The translations under genes and the position numbers were made by a program. The notes below the pieces were generated by a model that was not told the DNA's origin, did no database searches, and worked only from the letters and a program-made list of their open reading frames with translations. From Streptomyces sp. F63 (GTDB taxonomy: Bacteria; Actinomycetota; Actinomycetes; Streptomycetales; Streptomycetaceae), in assembly GCF_018070345.1 (NCBI RefSeq), contig NZ_JAGPXX010000010.1, positions 1-64,000 on the forward strand: 64,000 bases of DNA. The letters run 5' to 3'. Positions 9,427-18,874 of the stretch are shown here, one piece after another. Numbering within the stretch: position 1 is the first letter of the stretch; every line of letters begins with the position of its first letter.

Positions 9427-10317
9427 GTGAGCACCGCACCTCTCGTCTTCCTCAAGGGCCACGGCACCGAGAACGACTTCGTGATCCTGCCCGACCCGGA
9501 GAACCGCCTCGACCTGCCTCCGGCGGCCGTCGCCCGGCTCTGCGACCGCAGGGCCGGCATCGGCGGCGACGGGCTGCTGCGCGTCGTGCGCTCCGCCGCC
9601 CATCCCGAGGCGGCCGGCATGGCCGGTGCCGCCGAGTGGTTCATGGACTACCGCAACAGCGACGGCAGTGTCGCGGAGATGTGCGGCAACGGCGTGCGGG
9701 TCTTCGCCCGCTATCTGCAGCGTGCCGGGCTCGCGGGCGAGGGCGATCTGGCGCTGGCCACCCGCGCCGGCGTGCGCCGGGTGCACATCGCCGAGTCCGC
9801 GGAGGACGGCACCCCGGGCGACATCACCGTCGGCATGGGCAGTGCCCGGCTGCCCGCGGGCGAGGTGTCGGTGACGGTGGGAGAACGCCGCTGGCCGGCC
9901 CGCAATGTCAACATGGGCAATCCGCACGCCGTCGCGTTCGTCGAGGACCTGGCGCACGCCGGGCGGCTGCTCGAACCGCCGCCGGTGGCGCCGGCGGCCG
10001 CCTACCCCGACGGCACCAACGTGGAGTTCGTCGTCGACCGCGGCCCCCGCCATGTGGCGATGCGCGTCCACGAGCGCGGATCCGGCGAGACCTGGTCCTG
10101 CGGCACCGGCGCCTGCGCCGTGATGGTCGCGGCGGCCCGCCGGGACGGCGCCGATCCGGCGGTCACGGGACGGCCCGTGACGTACACCGTGGACCTGCCC
10201 GGCGGGCGGCTGATGATCACCGAACATCCCGGCGGCGCCGTCGAGATGACCGGACCCGCCGAGATCGTGGCCGAGGGCACCCTCGACGCCCGCTGGCTCG
10301 CAGCCGTTCTCCCCTGA
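9427..10317 (+). CDS. dapF: Diaminopimelate epimerase
   Basis: A 296-residue epimerase converting LL- to meso-diaminopimelate for lysine and peptidoglycan synthesis. Both catalytic cysteines are present: Cys86 in MCGNGVR and Cys225 in SCGTGACA. The N-terminal KGHGTENDF and GGDGLL, and the substrate-binding NMGNPH, are standard. A 10-residue insertion-like AAHPEAAGMA occurs before the first Cys, common in actinobacterial forms. Start GTG 9427 is supported by similarity from its first residues. Confidence 0.93.
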   Translation: MSTAPLVFLKGHGTENDFVILPDPENRLDLPPAAVARLCDRRAGIGGDGLLRVVRSAAHPEAAGMAGAAEWFMDYRNSDGSVAEMCGNGVRVFARYLQRAGLAGEGDLALATRAGVRRVHIAESAEDGTPGDITVGMGSARLPAGEVSVTVGERRWPARNVNMGNPHAVAFVEDLAHAGRLLEPPPVAPAAAYPDGTNVEFVVDRGPRHVAMRVHERGSGETWSCGTGACAVMVAAARRDGADPAVTGRPVTYTVDLPGGRLMITEHPGGAVEMTGPAEIVAEGTLDARWLAAVLP

Positions 10318-10469
10318 TCTTCGCTCGATCGGGTGGTGTGAGCCACGGGGCGCGACCACTGGACCGCACTCCGTGATGGGGTCGGTGGCATCAAGCGCCG
10401 GTCCGGGCGCCCGTCGGCCTCCGGGGCACGCGGGCGCCGTCCCGGCCGGCCGAGTCGCCGGAGGTGCCC

Positions 10470-12506
10470 ATGTGCGCAGAGGCCGCGAGCCCCGTCCCTC
10501 CCGTCCGCAGGCGCGGCCGCCCCCGTCTTGACCTGCGCAGGCTGGGCCACGCGGCGCTGCGCGGCCCGGCCCCCCGCCATCCGCTGCCGGACGCGATCGA
10601 ACATGTGGCCAAGGTGCACCGCGCCCACCACCCGGGCGCCGACCTCGACCCGCTGCGCCGCGCCTATCTCCTGGCCGAGTCCTCGCACCGCGGGCAGACC
10701 CGCAAGAGCGGCGAGCCGTACATCACGCACCCGCTCGCCGTCACCCTGATCCTCGCCGAACTCGGCGCCGAGACCACGACGCTGACCGCCTCCCTGCTGC
10801 ACGACACCGTCGAGGACACCGAGGTCACCCTGGAGCAGGTCGGCGAGGAGTTCGGCGAGGAGGTCCGCTATCTCGTCGACGGCGTCACCAAGCTGGAGAA
10901 GGTCGACTACGGGGCCGCCGCCGAGCCCGAGACCTTCCGCAAGATGCTGGTCGCCACCGGCAACGACGTCCGGGTGATGTCCGTGAAGCTCGCCGACCGG
11001 CTGCACAACATGCGCACCCTCGGCGTCATGCGTCCCGAGAAGCAGGCCCGGATCGCCCGCGTCACCCGGGACGTCCTCATCCCGCTCGCCGAGCGCCTGG
11101 GGGTGCACGCCCTCAAGACCGAGCTGGAGGACCTGGTCTTCGCGGTCCTGCATCCCGAGGCGTACGAGCGCACCCGCCGCCTCGTCCGGGAGCGCACCGC
11201 CCGCCCGGGTCCGCTGGAGGCCACCGCCGAGCGGGTGCGCGCGGTGCTGCGCGAGGCGGGCATCGCCGCCGAGGTCCACGTCCGCCCGCGGCACCTGGTC
11301 TCGGTGCACCGGGTGCGGCTGGGGCGCGGCGAGCTGACGGGGGCCGACTTCGGCCGGCTGCTGGTCCTGGTCGCCGAGGACGCCGACTGCTACGCCGTCC
11401 TCGGTGAGCTGCACACCTGCTTCACCCCGGTGGTCTCCCAGTTCAAGGACTTCATCGCGGCGCCCAAGTTCAACCTCTACCAGTCCCTGCACACCGCCGT
11501 GGCCGCCCGGCAGGACGGCGAGGTCACCGAGGTCCTGGTGCGCACGCACCGGATGCACCGGGTGGCCGAGGCGGGCGTGGTCGCGCTGGGCAATCCGTAC
11601 ACCGCGGACGGGGGTCAGGACGGCGCCGAGGCCCCGGACGGCGAACGCACCGACCCGACCCGGCCGGGATGGCTCTCCCGGCTGCTCGACTGGCAGCGGG
11701 ACACTCCGGACCCGGACACCTTCTGGGCCTCGCTCCGTGAGGAGCTGGCCGAGGACCGCGAGATCACGGTGTGCGAGGCGGGCGGGTCCACGGTGGTCCT
11801 CCCCGCCGGCGCCAGCTGCGTGGACGCCGCCTACGCACTGCACGGCGGCGGTGCCCACTCCTGCATCGGCGCCCGGGTCAACGGCCGGCTCGCATCGCTG
11901 GCCTGCGCACTGCGCGACGGCGACACCCTGCAGCTCCTCATGGCGCAGGACGGTGCCTCGGGCCCCTCCCCGGAGTGGCTGGACTGCGCCCGGACCCCCG
12001 CCGCGCGCATCGCCATCAGCGGCTGGCTTGCGGCGCACCCGCCGGCGGCCGCCCGGGAGACGGCGCGGAGCCGCCCGGCCGGGCCCACGGCCCCGGAGCC
12101 GGCCGGCCCACAGCACGGGTCGGCGGGCGGGGGACCGGGCGGCGGCTGCCGGGTCACCCTGCTCGCCGAGGCGTTCGGCCGGCCCCGGCTCCTCGCCGAG
12201 CTCACCGAGACCATCGCCCAGCAGGGGGCCGCCGTCGTCTCGGCCCGTGTCGACCCCCCGCACGAGCAGCGGGTCCGGCACACCTACACCCTGCGGCTCG
12301 CCGGTCCGGCCGGACTGCCGGCCCTGGTGCGGGCGATGCGGAGGGTACCGGGGGTCTACGACGTCAGCCGGATCGGAGCGCCGCCCGCCGCCGGCCCCGG
12401 GGCGGACCCCGTCCCCGCCGACGGCCCGACGGCCCGACCGTCGCGGAGCCCCGCCGGGTGGCCCGGGCCCGGGGGGAAGCCCGCACGGGGCCGTAAACCG
12501 GGATGA
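10470..12506 (+). CDS. rshA: Long RelA/SpoT homologue (RshA-like)
   Basis: A 678-residue protein with the order HD hydrolase, RelA_SpoT synthetase, TGS, ACT. The hydrolase looks intact: RKSGEPYITHP, SLLHDTVEDT and VKLADRLHNMRTL. The synthetase is partly altered: the usual RPKHxYSxYxKM appears as RPRHLVSVHRVR, and the usual AIRC/GVRV strand as FGRLLVLV, though the FKDFIAAPKFNLYQSLHT core and the Glu of TEVLVRT remain. TGS is near residues 430-495 and an ACT-like region near 555-640. Start ATG 10470 has GGAGGT just upstream (GTG 10464 also in frame). It probably degrades (p)ppGpp; synthesis may be weak. In S. coelicolor a second, paralogous long Rsh exists besides RelA. Confidence 0.85.
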   Translation: MCAEAASPVPPVRRRGRPRLDLRRLGHAALRGPAPRHPLPDAIEHVAKVHRAHHPGADLDPLRRAYLLAESSHRGQTRKSGEPYITHPLAVTLILAELGAETTTLTASLLHDTVEDTEVTLEQVGEEFGEEVRYLVDGVTKLEKVDYGAAAEPETFRKMLVATGNDVRVMSVKLADRLHNMRTLGVMRPEKQARIARVTRDVLIPLAERLGVHALKTELEDLVFAVLHPEAYERTRRLVRERTARPGPLEATAERVRAVLREAGIAAEVHVRPRHLVSVHRVRLGRGELTGADFGRLLVLVAEDADCYAVLGELHTCFTPVVSQFKDFIAAPKFNLYQSLHTAVAARQDGEVTEVLVRTHRMHRVAEAGVVALGNPYTADGGQDGAEAPDGERTDPTRPGWLSRLLDWQRDTPDPDTFWASLREELAEDREITVCEAGGSTVVLPAGASCVDAAYALHGGGAHSCIGARVNGRLASLACALRDGDTLQLLMAQDGASGPSPEWLDCARTPAARIAISGWLAAHPPAAARETARSRPAGPTAPEPAGPQHGSAGGGPGGGCRVTLLAEAFGRPRLLAELTETIAQQGAAVVSARVDPPHEQRVRHTYTLRLAGPAGLPALVRAMRRVPGVYDVSRIGAPPAAGPGADPVPADGPTARPSRSPAGWPGPGGKPARGRKPG

Positions 12507-12621
12507 CGGGCTGCCCGGCCCGTGGGACGATCGTCGCACCGGCACGGCCGCGGGCCCGGGAATCCCCCGGGCGCCCCGGGCGTTGTTCCCGGCAGGAACT
12601 CCCCATCGACGTAAGGATCAA

Positions 12622-14127
12622 ATGACCCCCTCTTCCTCTCCTTCCCAGGACACCGAGCGCTTCGCGCGTACCTCCTCGGCCAGTCTCCGCGCCGACGCCC
12701 TGATGGAAGAGGACGTCGCCTGGGGTGACGAGTTCGACGAGCAGCGTGACGGCGAGCAGTACGACCGCAGCGAACGCGCGGCCCTCCGCCGGATCGCCGG
12801 TCTGTCCACCGAGCTGGAGGACGTCACCGAGGTCGAGTACCGGCAGCTGCGCCTGGAGCGCGTCGTGCTGGTCGGCGTCTGGACGTCCGGTACGGCGCAG
12901 GACGCCGAGAACAGCCTGGCCGAGCTGGCGGCCCTCGCCGAGACCGCGGGCGCCCTGGTGCTGGACGGTGTGATCCAGCGCCGCGACAAGCCGGACCCGG
13001 CCACGTACATCGGCTCCGGCAAGGCCGTGGAGCTCCGTGACATCGTGCTGGAGACCGGGGCGGACACCGTCGTCTGCGACGGTGAGCTCACCCCCGGCCA
13101 GCTCATCCACCTGGAGGACGTCGTCAAGGTGAAGGTGGTCGACCGGACCGCGCTGATCCTCGACATCTTCGCCCAGCACGCCAAGTCCCGTGAGGGCAAG
13201 GCGCAGGTGTCCCTGGCACAGATGCAGTACATGCTGCCCAGGCTGCGCGGCTGGGGCCAGTCGCTCTCCCGCCAGATGGGCGGTGGCGGCTCCGGTTCCT
13301 CCGGTGGCGGCATGGCCACCCGTGGTCCCGGTGAGACCAAGATCGAGACGGACCGGCGGCGAATCCGCGAGAAGATGGCGAAGATGCGCCGGGAGATCGC
13401 GGAGATGAAGACCGGCCGTGACGTGAAGCGGCAGGAGCGCAAGCGCAACAAGGTGCCCTCGGTCGCGATCGCCGGCTACACCAACGCCGGCAAGTCCTCG
13501 CTCCTCAACCGCCTCACCGGAGCGGGAGTGCTGGTGGAGAACGCCCTGTTCGCCACCCTCGACCCCACGGTGCGCCGGGCGGAGACGCCCAGCGGGCGGG
13601 CCTACACCCTCGCGGACACCGTCGGGTTCGTCCGGCATCTGCCGCACCACCTGGTCGAGGCGTTCCGTTCCACCATGGAGGAGGTCGGTGACGCCGATCT
13701 CATCCTGCACGTGGTGGACGGTGCGCACCCGGTCCCGGAGGAGCAGCTCGCCGCCGTCCGCGAGGTGATCCGCGACGTGGGCGCGCAGGACGTGCCCGAG
13801 ATCGTGGTCGTCAACAAGGCGGACGCGGCGGATCCCCTCGTCCTCCAGCGGCTGCTGCGGGCCGAGAAGGGCGCGATCGCCGTGTCGGCCCGTACCGGTC
13901 AGGGCATCGGTGAGCTGCTCGCGCTGCTCGACGAGAAACTGCCGCGGCCGCGGGTCGGCATCGAGGCCCTGGTGCCGTACACGCAGGGCGGTCTGATCTC
14001 CCGGGCGCACGCCGACGGCGAGGTGATCTCCGAGGAGCACACCGGGGAGGGCACCCTGCTGAAGGCGCGGGTCCACGAGGAGCTGGCCGCCGAGCTGGCG
14101 CCCTACGCCCTCGCCGGTCGGCGCTGA
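12622..14127 (+). CDS. hflX: GTPase HflX
   Basis: A 501-residue ribosome-binding GTPase that splits stalled or hibernating ribosomes. The N-terminal HflX domain contains the Gly-rich loop GGGGSGSSGGG before RGPGETKIETDRR; the G domain has Walker A GYTNAGKSS (residues 285-293), G3 DTVGFVRHLP, G4 NKAD and a SAR-type G5. A C-terminal tail of about 50 residues closes the protein. Start ATG 12622 follows TAAGGA. It is 115 bp downstream of the rsh gene and ends at a strong hairpin. Confidence 0.93.
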   Translation: MTPSSSPSQDTERFARTSSASLRADALMEEDVAWGDEFDEQRDGEQYDRSERAALRRIAGLSTELEDVTEVEYRQLRLERVVLVGVWTSGTAQDAENSLAELAALAETAGALVLDGVIQRRDKPDPATYIGSGKAVELRDIVLETGADTVVCDGELTPGQLIHLEDVVKVKVVDRTALILDIFAQHAKSREGKAQVSLAQMQYMLPRLRGWGQSLSRQMGGGGSGSSGGGMATRGPGETKIETDRRRIREKMAKMRREIAEMKTGRDVKRQERKRNKVPSVAIAGYTNAGKSSLLNRLTGAGVLVENALFATLDPTVRRAETPSGRAYTLADTVGFVRHLPHHLVEAFRSTMEEVGDADLILHVVDGAHPVPEEQLAAVREVIRDVGAQDVPEIVVVNKADAADPLVLQRLLRAEKGAIAVSARTGQGIGELLALLDEKLPRPRVGIEALVPYTQGGLISRAHADGEVISEEHTGEGTLLKARVHEELAAELAPYALAGRR

Positions 14128-14172
14128 AGCCGGAGGCTCCGGCGGACAAACAGCCGTACGCGGCCCAGTGAA

Positions 14173-14214
14173 CGGCGGAAGGCCGCCCCTCTTCCGGGGG
14201 GCGGCCTTCCGCCG
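14173..14214. terminator. Bidirectional terminator hflX / protease
   Basis: A perfect 17-bp inverted repeat (14173-14189 pairing 14198-14214) with an 8-base loop lies between the convergent hflX and the minus-strand protease gene; no U-tract follows, as usual in Streptomyces. Confidence 0.85.
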
Positions 14215-14232
14215 TCTGCCGCCGCCCGCCCG

Positions 14233-15402
14233 CTACGAGGCGAACTTCCGGCTGACCGAGTCGAAGACCGCCTTGGCTCCCGTACCGAGCTGCGGACCGG
14301 CGAGCCAGCCGCCCGCCACCGGGCCGATGGACGTGTTCGACACCAGCGCCGTCTCGTTGTTCACCGTGGCGAACCAACCGCCGCCGGAGGAGCCGCCGGT
14401 CATGGTGCAGCCGATCCGGTACATGGTGGGCTGGTCCTCGAAGAGCGAGAGCCGGCCGGGCGCGTCCACACAGGAGAACATCCGTACGCCGTCGAACGGA
14501 GGCGCGGCCGGGTAGCCCCAGGCGCCCATGGAACGGATGTCCCCCACCGAAGGGGTCTCGAAAGCGACCGGCAGCGCCGCGCCGACGGTCTCCTCCAGGG
14601 ACCTGCCGCTGCCCTCCTCCGGCTTCACATGCAGCACGGCGTAGTCGTACGGGGCCCCGGCGCCGCCCTCCTGCGCGCCCTGGGAGATCCACTCCTGGGA
14701 GGTCGAGGCCCAGTCCGACCACCAGATGCCGTAGGGGGCGACCTGCTCGCGCGGAGTGTTGGCGATCTGCTCCGCCGGCACCTCGTTGTCGTTGTACGAG
14801 GGCACGAAGACGATGTTGCGGTACCAGCCGCCCTGCTGCCCGGCGTGCACGCAGTGCCCGGCCGTCCACACCATGTTCGACCGGCCCGGGTTCGCGGGGT
14901 CCTTCACCACGGTGCCCGAGCAGACCATCGACCCCTCGGGACCGTCGAAGAACACCTTGCCGACCGGCGCCGCGTTCCGGTGGTACGGGGTGTCCACCCG
15001 CTGGGCCGGCACCGGCTCGGGCGTCGGGTCGGTGACGCCCTGCGCCTCCGCCACGTCGGTGGGGACGGTCTTCTCCGGGACGTCGGCGTCCTTCATCCGG
15101 TCCGGTTTCCAGAGGTCGTCGATGACCGGGTTGATGAACTCGTTGGCCTCCCGCAGCCAGTCGTCCTTCTGCCAGTTCTTCCAGTCGCCGTTCCGCCACT
15201 TGTCGAGGTCGAGACCGAGCTCCTTGAGGCGGGAGTTCAGGTCGTCGGGCAGGGCGAGGTCGTTCTCGCCGCCGCCCTGGCCGGCGGTCGCGGCGGTCGG
15301 GTCGCCCCCGTTGCCGTCCGTGGAGCCGCACGCTGTCGCGGTGACCGCCAGCACTGCGGCGAGCGCGGCCGCGGCGAGTGCCGGCCTGCGTATCGATGCC
15401 AT
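14233..15402 (-). CDS. Trypsin-like serine protease, lipoprotein
   Basis: A 389-residue exported protein with a lipoprotein signal ending LAVTATAC (Cys about residue 25). Residues 40-130 form a Trp/Asp/Lys-rich linker, then a chymotrypsin fold: His in WTAGHCVH, Asp in APYDYAVLHV and Ser in MTGGSSGGGW, so the triad looks complete. The family includes V8-like secreted peptidases that act at the cell surface. ATG 15402 is preceded by GGGGAG. It faces hflX across a terminator and is divergent from the siderophore operon. Confidence 0.82.
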   Translation of the reverse strand: MASIRRPALAAAALAAVLAVTATACGSTDGNGGDPTAATAGQGGGENDLALPDDLNSRLKELGLDLDKWRNGDWKNWQKDDWLREANEFINPVIDDLWKPDRMKDADVPEKTVPTDVAEAQGVTDPTPEPVPAQRVDTPYHRNAAPVGKVFFDGPEGSMVCSGTVVKDPANPGRSNMVWTAGHCVHAGQQGGWYRNIVFVPSYNDNEVPAEQIANTPREQVAPYGIWWSDWASTSQEWISQGAQEGGAGAPYDYAVLHVKPEEGSGRSLEETVGAALPVAFETPSVGDIRSMGAWGYPAAPPFDGVRMFSCVDAPGRLSLFEDQPTMYRIGCTMTGGSSGGGWFATVNNETALVSNTSIGPVAGGWLAGPQLGTGAKAVFDSVSRKFAS

Positions 15403-15889
15403 GGGTGGAACTCCCCGTTGAAGTCCGGAAGATGGAAAGGTCGTGGACGCCGGCAAGGCTGTCGGACCCCCACTATGCCGTGCCGCTGAGGACGCCCCCG
15501 GCCGGGGCTCCGGTTCCCGCGGCGGCCGCCAAGGATCTCCGCGGCAGCCGTGATCTCCACCCTTCGCCCTCGTTGTACATACGGGGAAACGCCGGTCGGC
15601 GTTCACGGGAGACCGATCACCGCGGCTGCCGCACGAACCCCGCGTGGGCGGTGCGGGGCGCGCCGTGCGGCGGGGCGCATCCCTCCGGTGCCGGTTCCCC
15701 ACCGGTGGACGCGGCCGTCGTTCCCCCCGCCCGCCGGCCGGAGCCTTCCCGGTGGGCCCGCGCCGACCCGGGGCGGCCCGCGCCGCCCCGGGGTCCGGCC
15801 GGGCCGGGGCGGCCAGCCCTCGCGACCCTGCCACGAAGGAGACAGGCGCCACGCCCGCGGACCGACCGGGCCGGCCGCGCCGACCGGAC
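15403..15889. other. Divergent intergenic region, protease / siderophore operon
   Basis: This 487-base stretch should hold promoters for the protease and for the siderophore genes. I see no good iron box and no convincing -35/-10 pair. A strong ribosome-binding sequence GAAGGAG lies at about 15835-15841, yet the first ATG of the downstream gene is at 15890, which leaves that start open to question. Confidence 0.4.
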
Positions 15890-17860
15890 ATGAACGCAAC
15901 CGCCAGCGGGCCCGAGGCGCCCGCCACCACCGCCCACCCCTCCGCGTCCGTGACGCCCGCGTCCGCCACCCGCACGACCCAGGCCCCTGCCGTCCCGCCC
16001 GCCCTCCTCCCGGCCCAGGGCGCCGCCACCGCCGGCCCCGGGCCCGGCCGCCACCACCACGATCCGCTGGACCGTCCCGATGCCGGCATCGCCGCCGACA
16101 CGGCCGCCGCCGAGAACCTTCTGCGCTGCTGGGTCCGGGAGACCAACACCCCGGCCCCGGCCGGGGACACCCTCCGGATCCCGCTCGCGGCCTGCGGCAC
16201 CGCGCTCCGGGTGCCGGTCCACCACTGGTCGGCCTGCGGCTGGCACCGGTTCGGCACCCCCGTCCTGGTCGGCGCGCCGGAGGACTCCCCGGCCGTCGAC
16301 GCGGTGACACTTGCCGTGCTGCTCGTCCGCGAGGCGCGGTACGGCGGACGGGGGCGGTCCGGCCGGAGCGACGGTGCCGACCTCGTGGGGCGCGTCGCCG
16401 ACTCCGTCCGCCGCACCGCGGCGTTCCTCACCGCCCGGCGGACCGCCCCGGGGGCTGCGGCCGGAACCTCGCCCTTCCTCGACGGCGAGCAGTCCCTGCT
16501 GTTCGGGCACCCGCTCCATCCGGCCCCCAAGAGCCGCGAGGGTCTCTCCGACACCGAGGCGGCGGCGTACGCGCCCGAACTCCGGGGCGCCTTCCCCCTG
16601 CACTGGTTCGCCGCCGACCCGTCCGTGCTGGCCGCCGACTCGGCCTGGACCGAACGCGGCCGGACCGTTCCGGCCGAGCGGCTCACCGAACGCCTGGCCG
16701 GTCCCGGCGCCGGTCTCCGCGCCGGAGCTCCGGACGGCACCGTTCCGCTGCCGTTGCACCCCTGGCAGGCACACACCCTGCGGCACCTCCCCGCCGTCGC
16801 CGAGCTGTTCGCCGGCGGCCTGCTGCACGATCTCGGCGCGCACGGCCCGCTCTGGTATCCGACGTCGTCCCTGCGGACCGTGTACCGGCCGGACGCCCCC
16901 GCGATGCTCAAGCTCTCCCTCGGCCTGCGGATCACCAACTCCCGCCGCGAGAACCTCCCCAAGGAGCTGCGGCGCGGCGTCGAGGTGCACCGGCTGCTCC
17001 GCACCGGACTGGGCGCACGGTGGCAGAGCGCGCATCCGTCCTTCGACCTCGTCCGCGACCCCGCCTGGCTGGCCGTGCACGGCCCGGCCGGCGAACCGGT
17101 CCCCGGCCTCAACACGGTGGTCCGGCACAACCCCTTCCGCCCCGGTGACGACGCCGTGTGCGTCGCCGGGCTGGTCTCACCCCGCCCCTGGCCCGGCAGC
17201 GACGGCCGCGGCGTACCGCCCGTGCGCTCCCGCCTCGCCCGGGTGCTCGACCGCCTCGCCGCCCGCACGGGCCGGCCGCCGGCGGCCGTCGCCACCGAGT
17301 GGTTCCTGCGCTATCTGGAGACGGTTGTCCGCCCCGTCCTGTGGCTGGACGGCACGGCGGGGATCGCGCTGGAGGCCCACCAGCAGAACACGCTCGTCCT
17401 GCTGGACGCGGAGGGCTGGCCCGCGGGCGGCCGCTACCGCGACAACCAGGGGTACTACTTCCGGGAGTCGCGCCGTGCCGAACTCGACCGCCGCCTCCCC
17501 GGCATCGGCGCCGCGACCGACACCTTCGTCCCCGACGCCGTCGCCGACGAACGCTTCGCCTACTACCTGGGCATCAACAACGTATTCGGCCTCATCGGGG
17601 CGTTCGGCTCCCAGCGGCTCGCCGACGAGCGGGTCCTGCTGGCGGCGTTCCGCCGCTTCCTCGGCGACGCGGCGCTCCACGGCACCGGCTCCGGCGACGC
17701 GGTCTCCCCGCTGCCCCGTCTGCTGCTGGAGTCCGGCACCCTGCGCTGCAAGGCCAACCTCCTCACCCGGCTGCACGGCCTGGACGAACTGGAAGGCCCC
17801 GTCGACGGCCAGTCCGTGTACGTGACCGTGCCCAACCCCCTGGCGGGGTCCGGGGCATGA
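15890..17860 (+). CDS. IucA/IucC family NRPS-independent siderophore synthetase
   Basis: A 656-residue NIS synthetase that would join a citrate- or dicarboxylate-type acid to an amine or hydroxylamine with ATP. After about 70 low-complexity residues the fold carries HPWQAHTLRHLP, the ATP-site strand MLKLSLGLRITNSRRENLPKEL-type segment (16908 onward), EAHQQNTLVLLD and YRDNQGYYFRES, as in IucA. A C-terminal FhuF-like segment follows. ATG 15890 is the only ATG close to the conserved part, but its ribosome-binding site is poor and a strong GAAGGAG lies 49 bases upstream. It overlaps the next gene by ATGA, so the two are translationally coupled. Confidence 0.82.
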   Translation: MNATASGPEAPATTAHPSASVTPASATRTTQAPAVPPALLPAQGAATAGPGPGRHHHDPLDRPDAGIAADTAAAENLLRCWVRETNTPAPAGDTLRIPLAACGTALRVPVHHWSACGWHRFGTPVLVGAPEDSPAVDAVTLAVLLVREARYGGRGRSGRSDGADLVGRVADSVRRTAAFLTARRTAPGAAAGTSPFLDGEQSLLFGHPLHPAPKSREGLSDTEAAAYAPELRGAFPLHWFAADPSVLAADSAWTERGRTVPAERLTERLAGPGAGLRAGAPDGTVPLPLHPWQAHTLRHLPAVAELFAGGLLHDLGAHGPLWYPTSSLRTVYRPDAPAMLKLSLGLRITNSRRENLPKELRRGVEVHRLLRTGLGARWQSAHPSFDLVRDPAWLAVHGPAGEPVPGLNTVVRHNPFRPGDDAVCVAGLVSPRPWPGSDGRGVPPVRSRLARVLDRLAARTGRPPAAVATEWFLRYLETVVRPVLWLDGTAGIALEAHQQNTLVLLDAEGWPAGGRYRDNQGYYFRESRRAELDRRLPGIGAATDTFVPDAVADERFAYYLGINNVFGLIGAFGSQRLADERVLLAAFRRFLGDAALHGTGSGDAVSPLPRLLLESGTLRCKANLLTRLHGLDELEGPVDGQSVYVTVPNPLAGSGA

Positions 17861-18741
17861 CGCGGCAACACGGCCGCACCGCCTCCGGGGCGCCCGGGGC
17901 GGCGCACCCGCCGGTCTCCAGCACCGCCGACACCGTCGACCTGCGCCTGCCGGCCGGGGTCGCGGACGGGGTCTCCGGCGGCGCTGAGGGCGGCGGCGAG
18001 GGCGGCGGCGAGCGGACGGCCGGACGCCCGTGGCTCCGGGCGGCTCCGGTCGGCGGCGCGGCGGACGCGTACGGCCTCCGCACGGGGAACGCCCGCGGGG
18101 CGCCGGGTACGGAGCGTTCCGCGGGGCCGCCGCCCGGCCGTGAGCTGCTCGGCGATATCGCGGCCTGGGGGCCGGTGGCCGTGCGGACCGGCTCCTTCCG
18201 GCTGGTCCCGGTCCGCGCCGACCCCGATCTGCCGCTCGTCTCCCGCTGGCTCGGCGATCCCGCGGCCGTCCTCCCGGCCCCGGAGCCCCCGGGGCCCGCG
18301 GATTCCGCGGCCCGTCCGGATCCGATGGAGGCCGCCGCCCGCCGTCTCCGGGCCCAGCACGGCGGCGACGGCCGCAGCGTCCCCTGCCTGGGCCTCCTCG
18401 ACGGCGTACCGATCAGCTACTGGGAGGTCTACCGCGCGGACCTGTCGCCGCTCGCCCGCCACTACCCGACCCGCCCGCACGACACCGGCGTACGGCTCCT
18501 CATCGGCGCCGCCGCCGACCGCGGACGGGGACTGGGCAGCGCCCTGCTGCGCGCGGTTTCCGGCCTCGTCCTCGACAATCGGCCATCCTGCACCCGAGTC
18601 GTCGGCGAACCCGACCTGTGCGACACACCGTCCGTGGCAGCCTTTCTCCGTGCGGACTTCCGTTTCTCGGCCGAGGTGGACCTCCCCGGCAGACGCGCCG
18701 CCGTGCTGATCCACGACCGTTTCCCGCACGGCCCCCGGTGA
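17857..18741 (+). CDS. GNAT acyltransferase of siderophore biosynthesis (IucB/AlcB-like)
   Basis: A 294-residue protein. The first 105 residues are Gly/Ala/Pro-rich filler, including repeated GGGEGGGE. The GNAT domain then shows the acetyl-CoA loop AADRGRGLGSALL and the family features GVPISYWEVYRADLSPLARHY and TRVVGEPDLCDTPSVAAFLRADF, matching IucB/AlcB-type N-hydroxylysine or polyamine acyltransferases. It starts in the ATGA overlap with the upstream synthetase and would acylate the hydroxamate arm. No hydroxylase gene is adjacent. Confidence 0.78.
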   Translation: MTRQHGRTASGAPGAAHPPVSSTADTVDLRLPAGVADGVSGGAEGGGEGGGERTAGRPWLRAAPVGGAADAYGLRTGNARGAPGTERSAGPPPGRELLGDIAAWGPVAVRTGSFRLVPVRADPDLPLVSRWLGDPAAVLPAPEPPGPADSAARPDPMEAAARRLRAQHGGDGRSVPCLGLLDGVPISYWEVYRADLSPLARHYPTRPHDTGVRLLIGAAADRGRGLGSALLRAVSGLVLDNRPSCTRVVGEPDLCDTPSVAAFLRADFRFSAEVDLPGRRAAVLIHDRFPHGPR

Positions 18742-18874
18742 CGCGCGCCTGTGACCGCCCCGGCCCCGGTCCGCGCACCGCCCGTCCGTCCCGTCCGGCA
18801 CCCCGCCCTCACCCCCCCGCCGCATCTCCCGCTACCACTCGGCCCGTCCCCGTTCCGCCGTCCGAGGAGCAAGA

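Noticed and set aside
15403..15889. Iron box upstream of the siderophore operon
   Set aside because: No stretch close to TTAGGTTAGGCTAACCTAA was found, although the operon function would suggest one.
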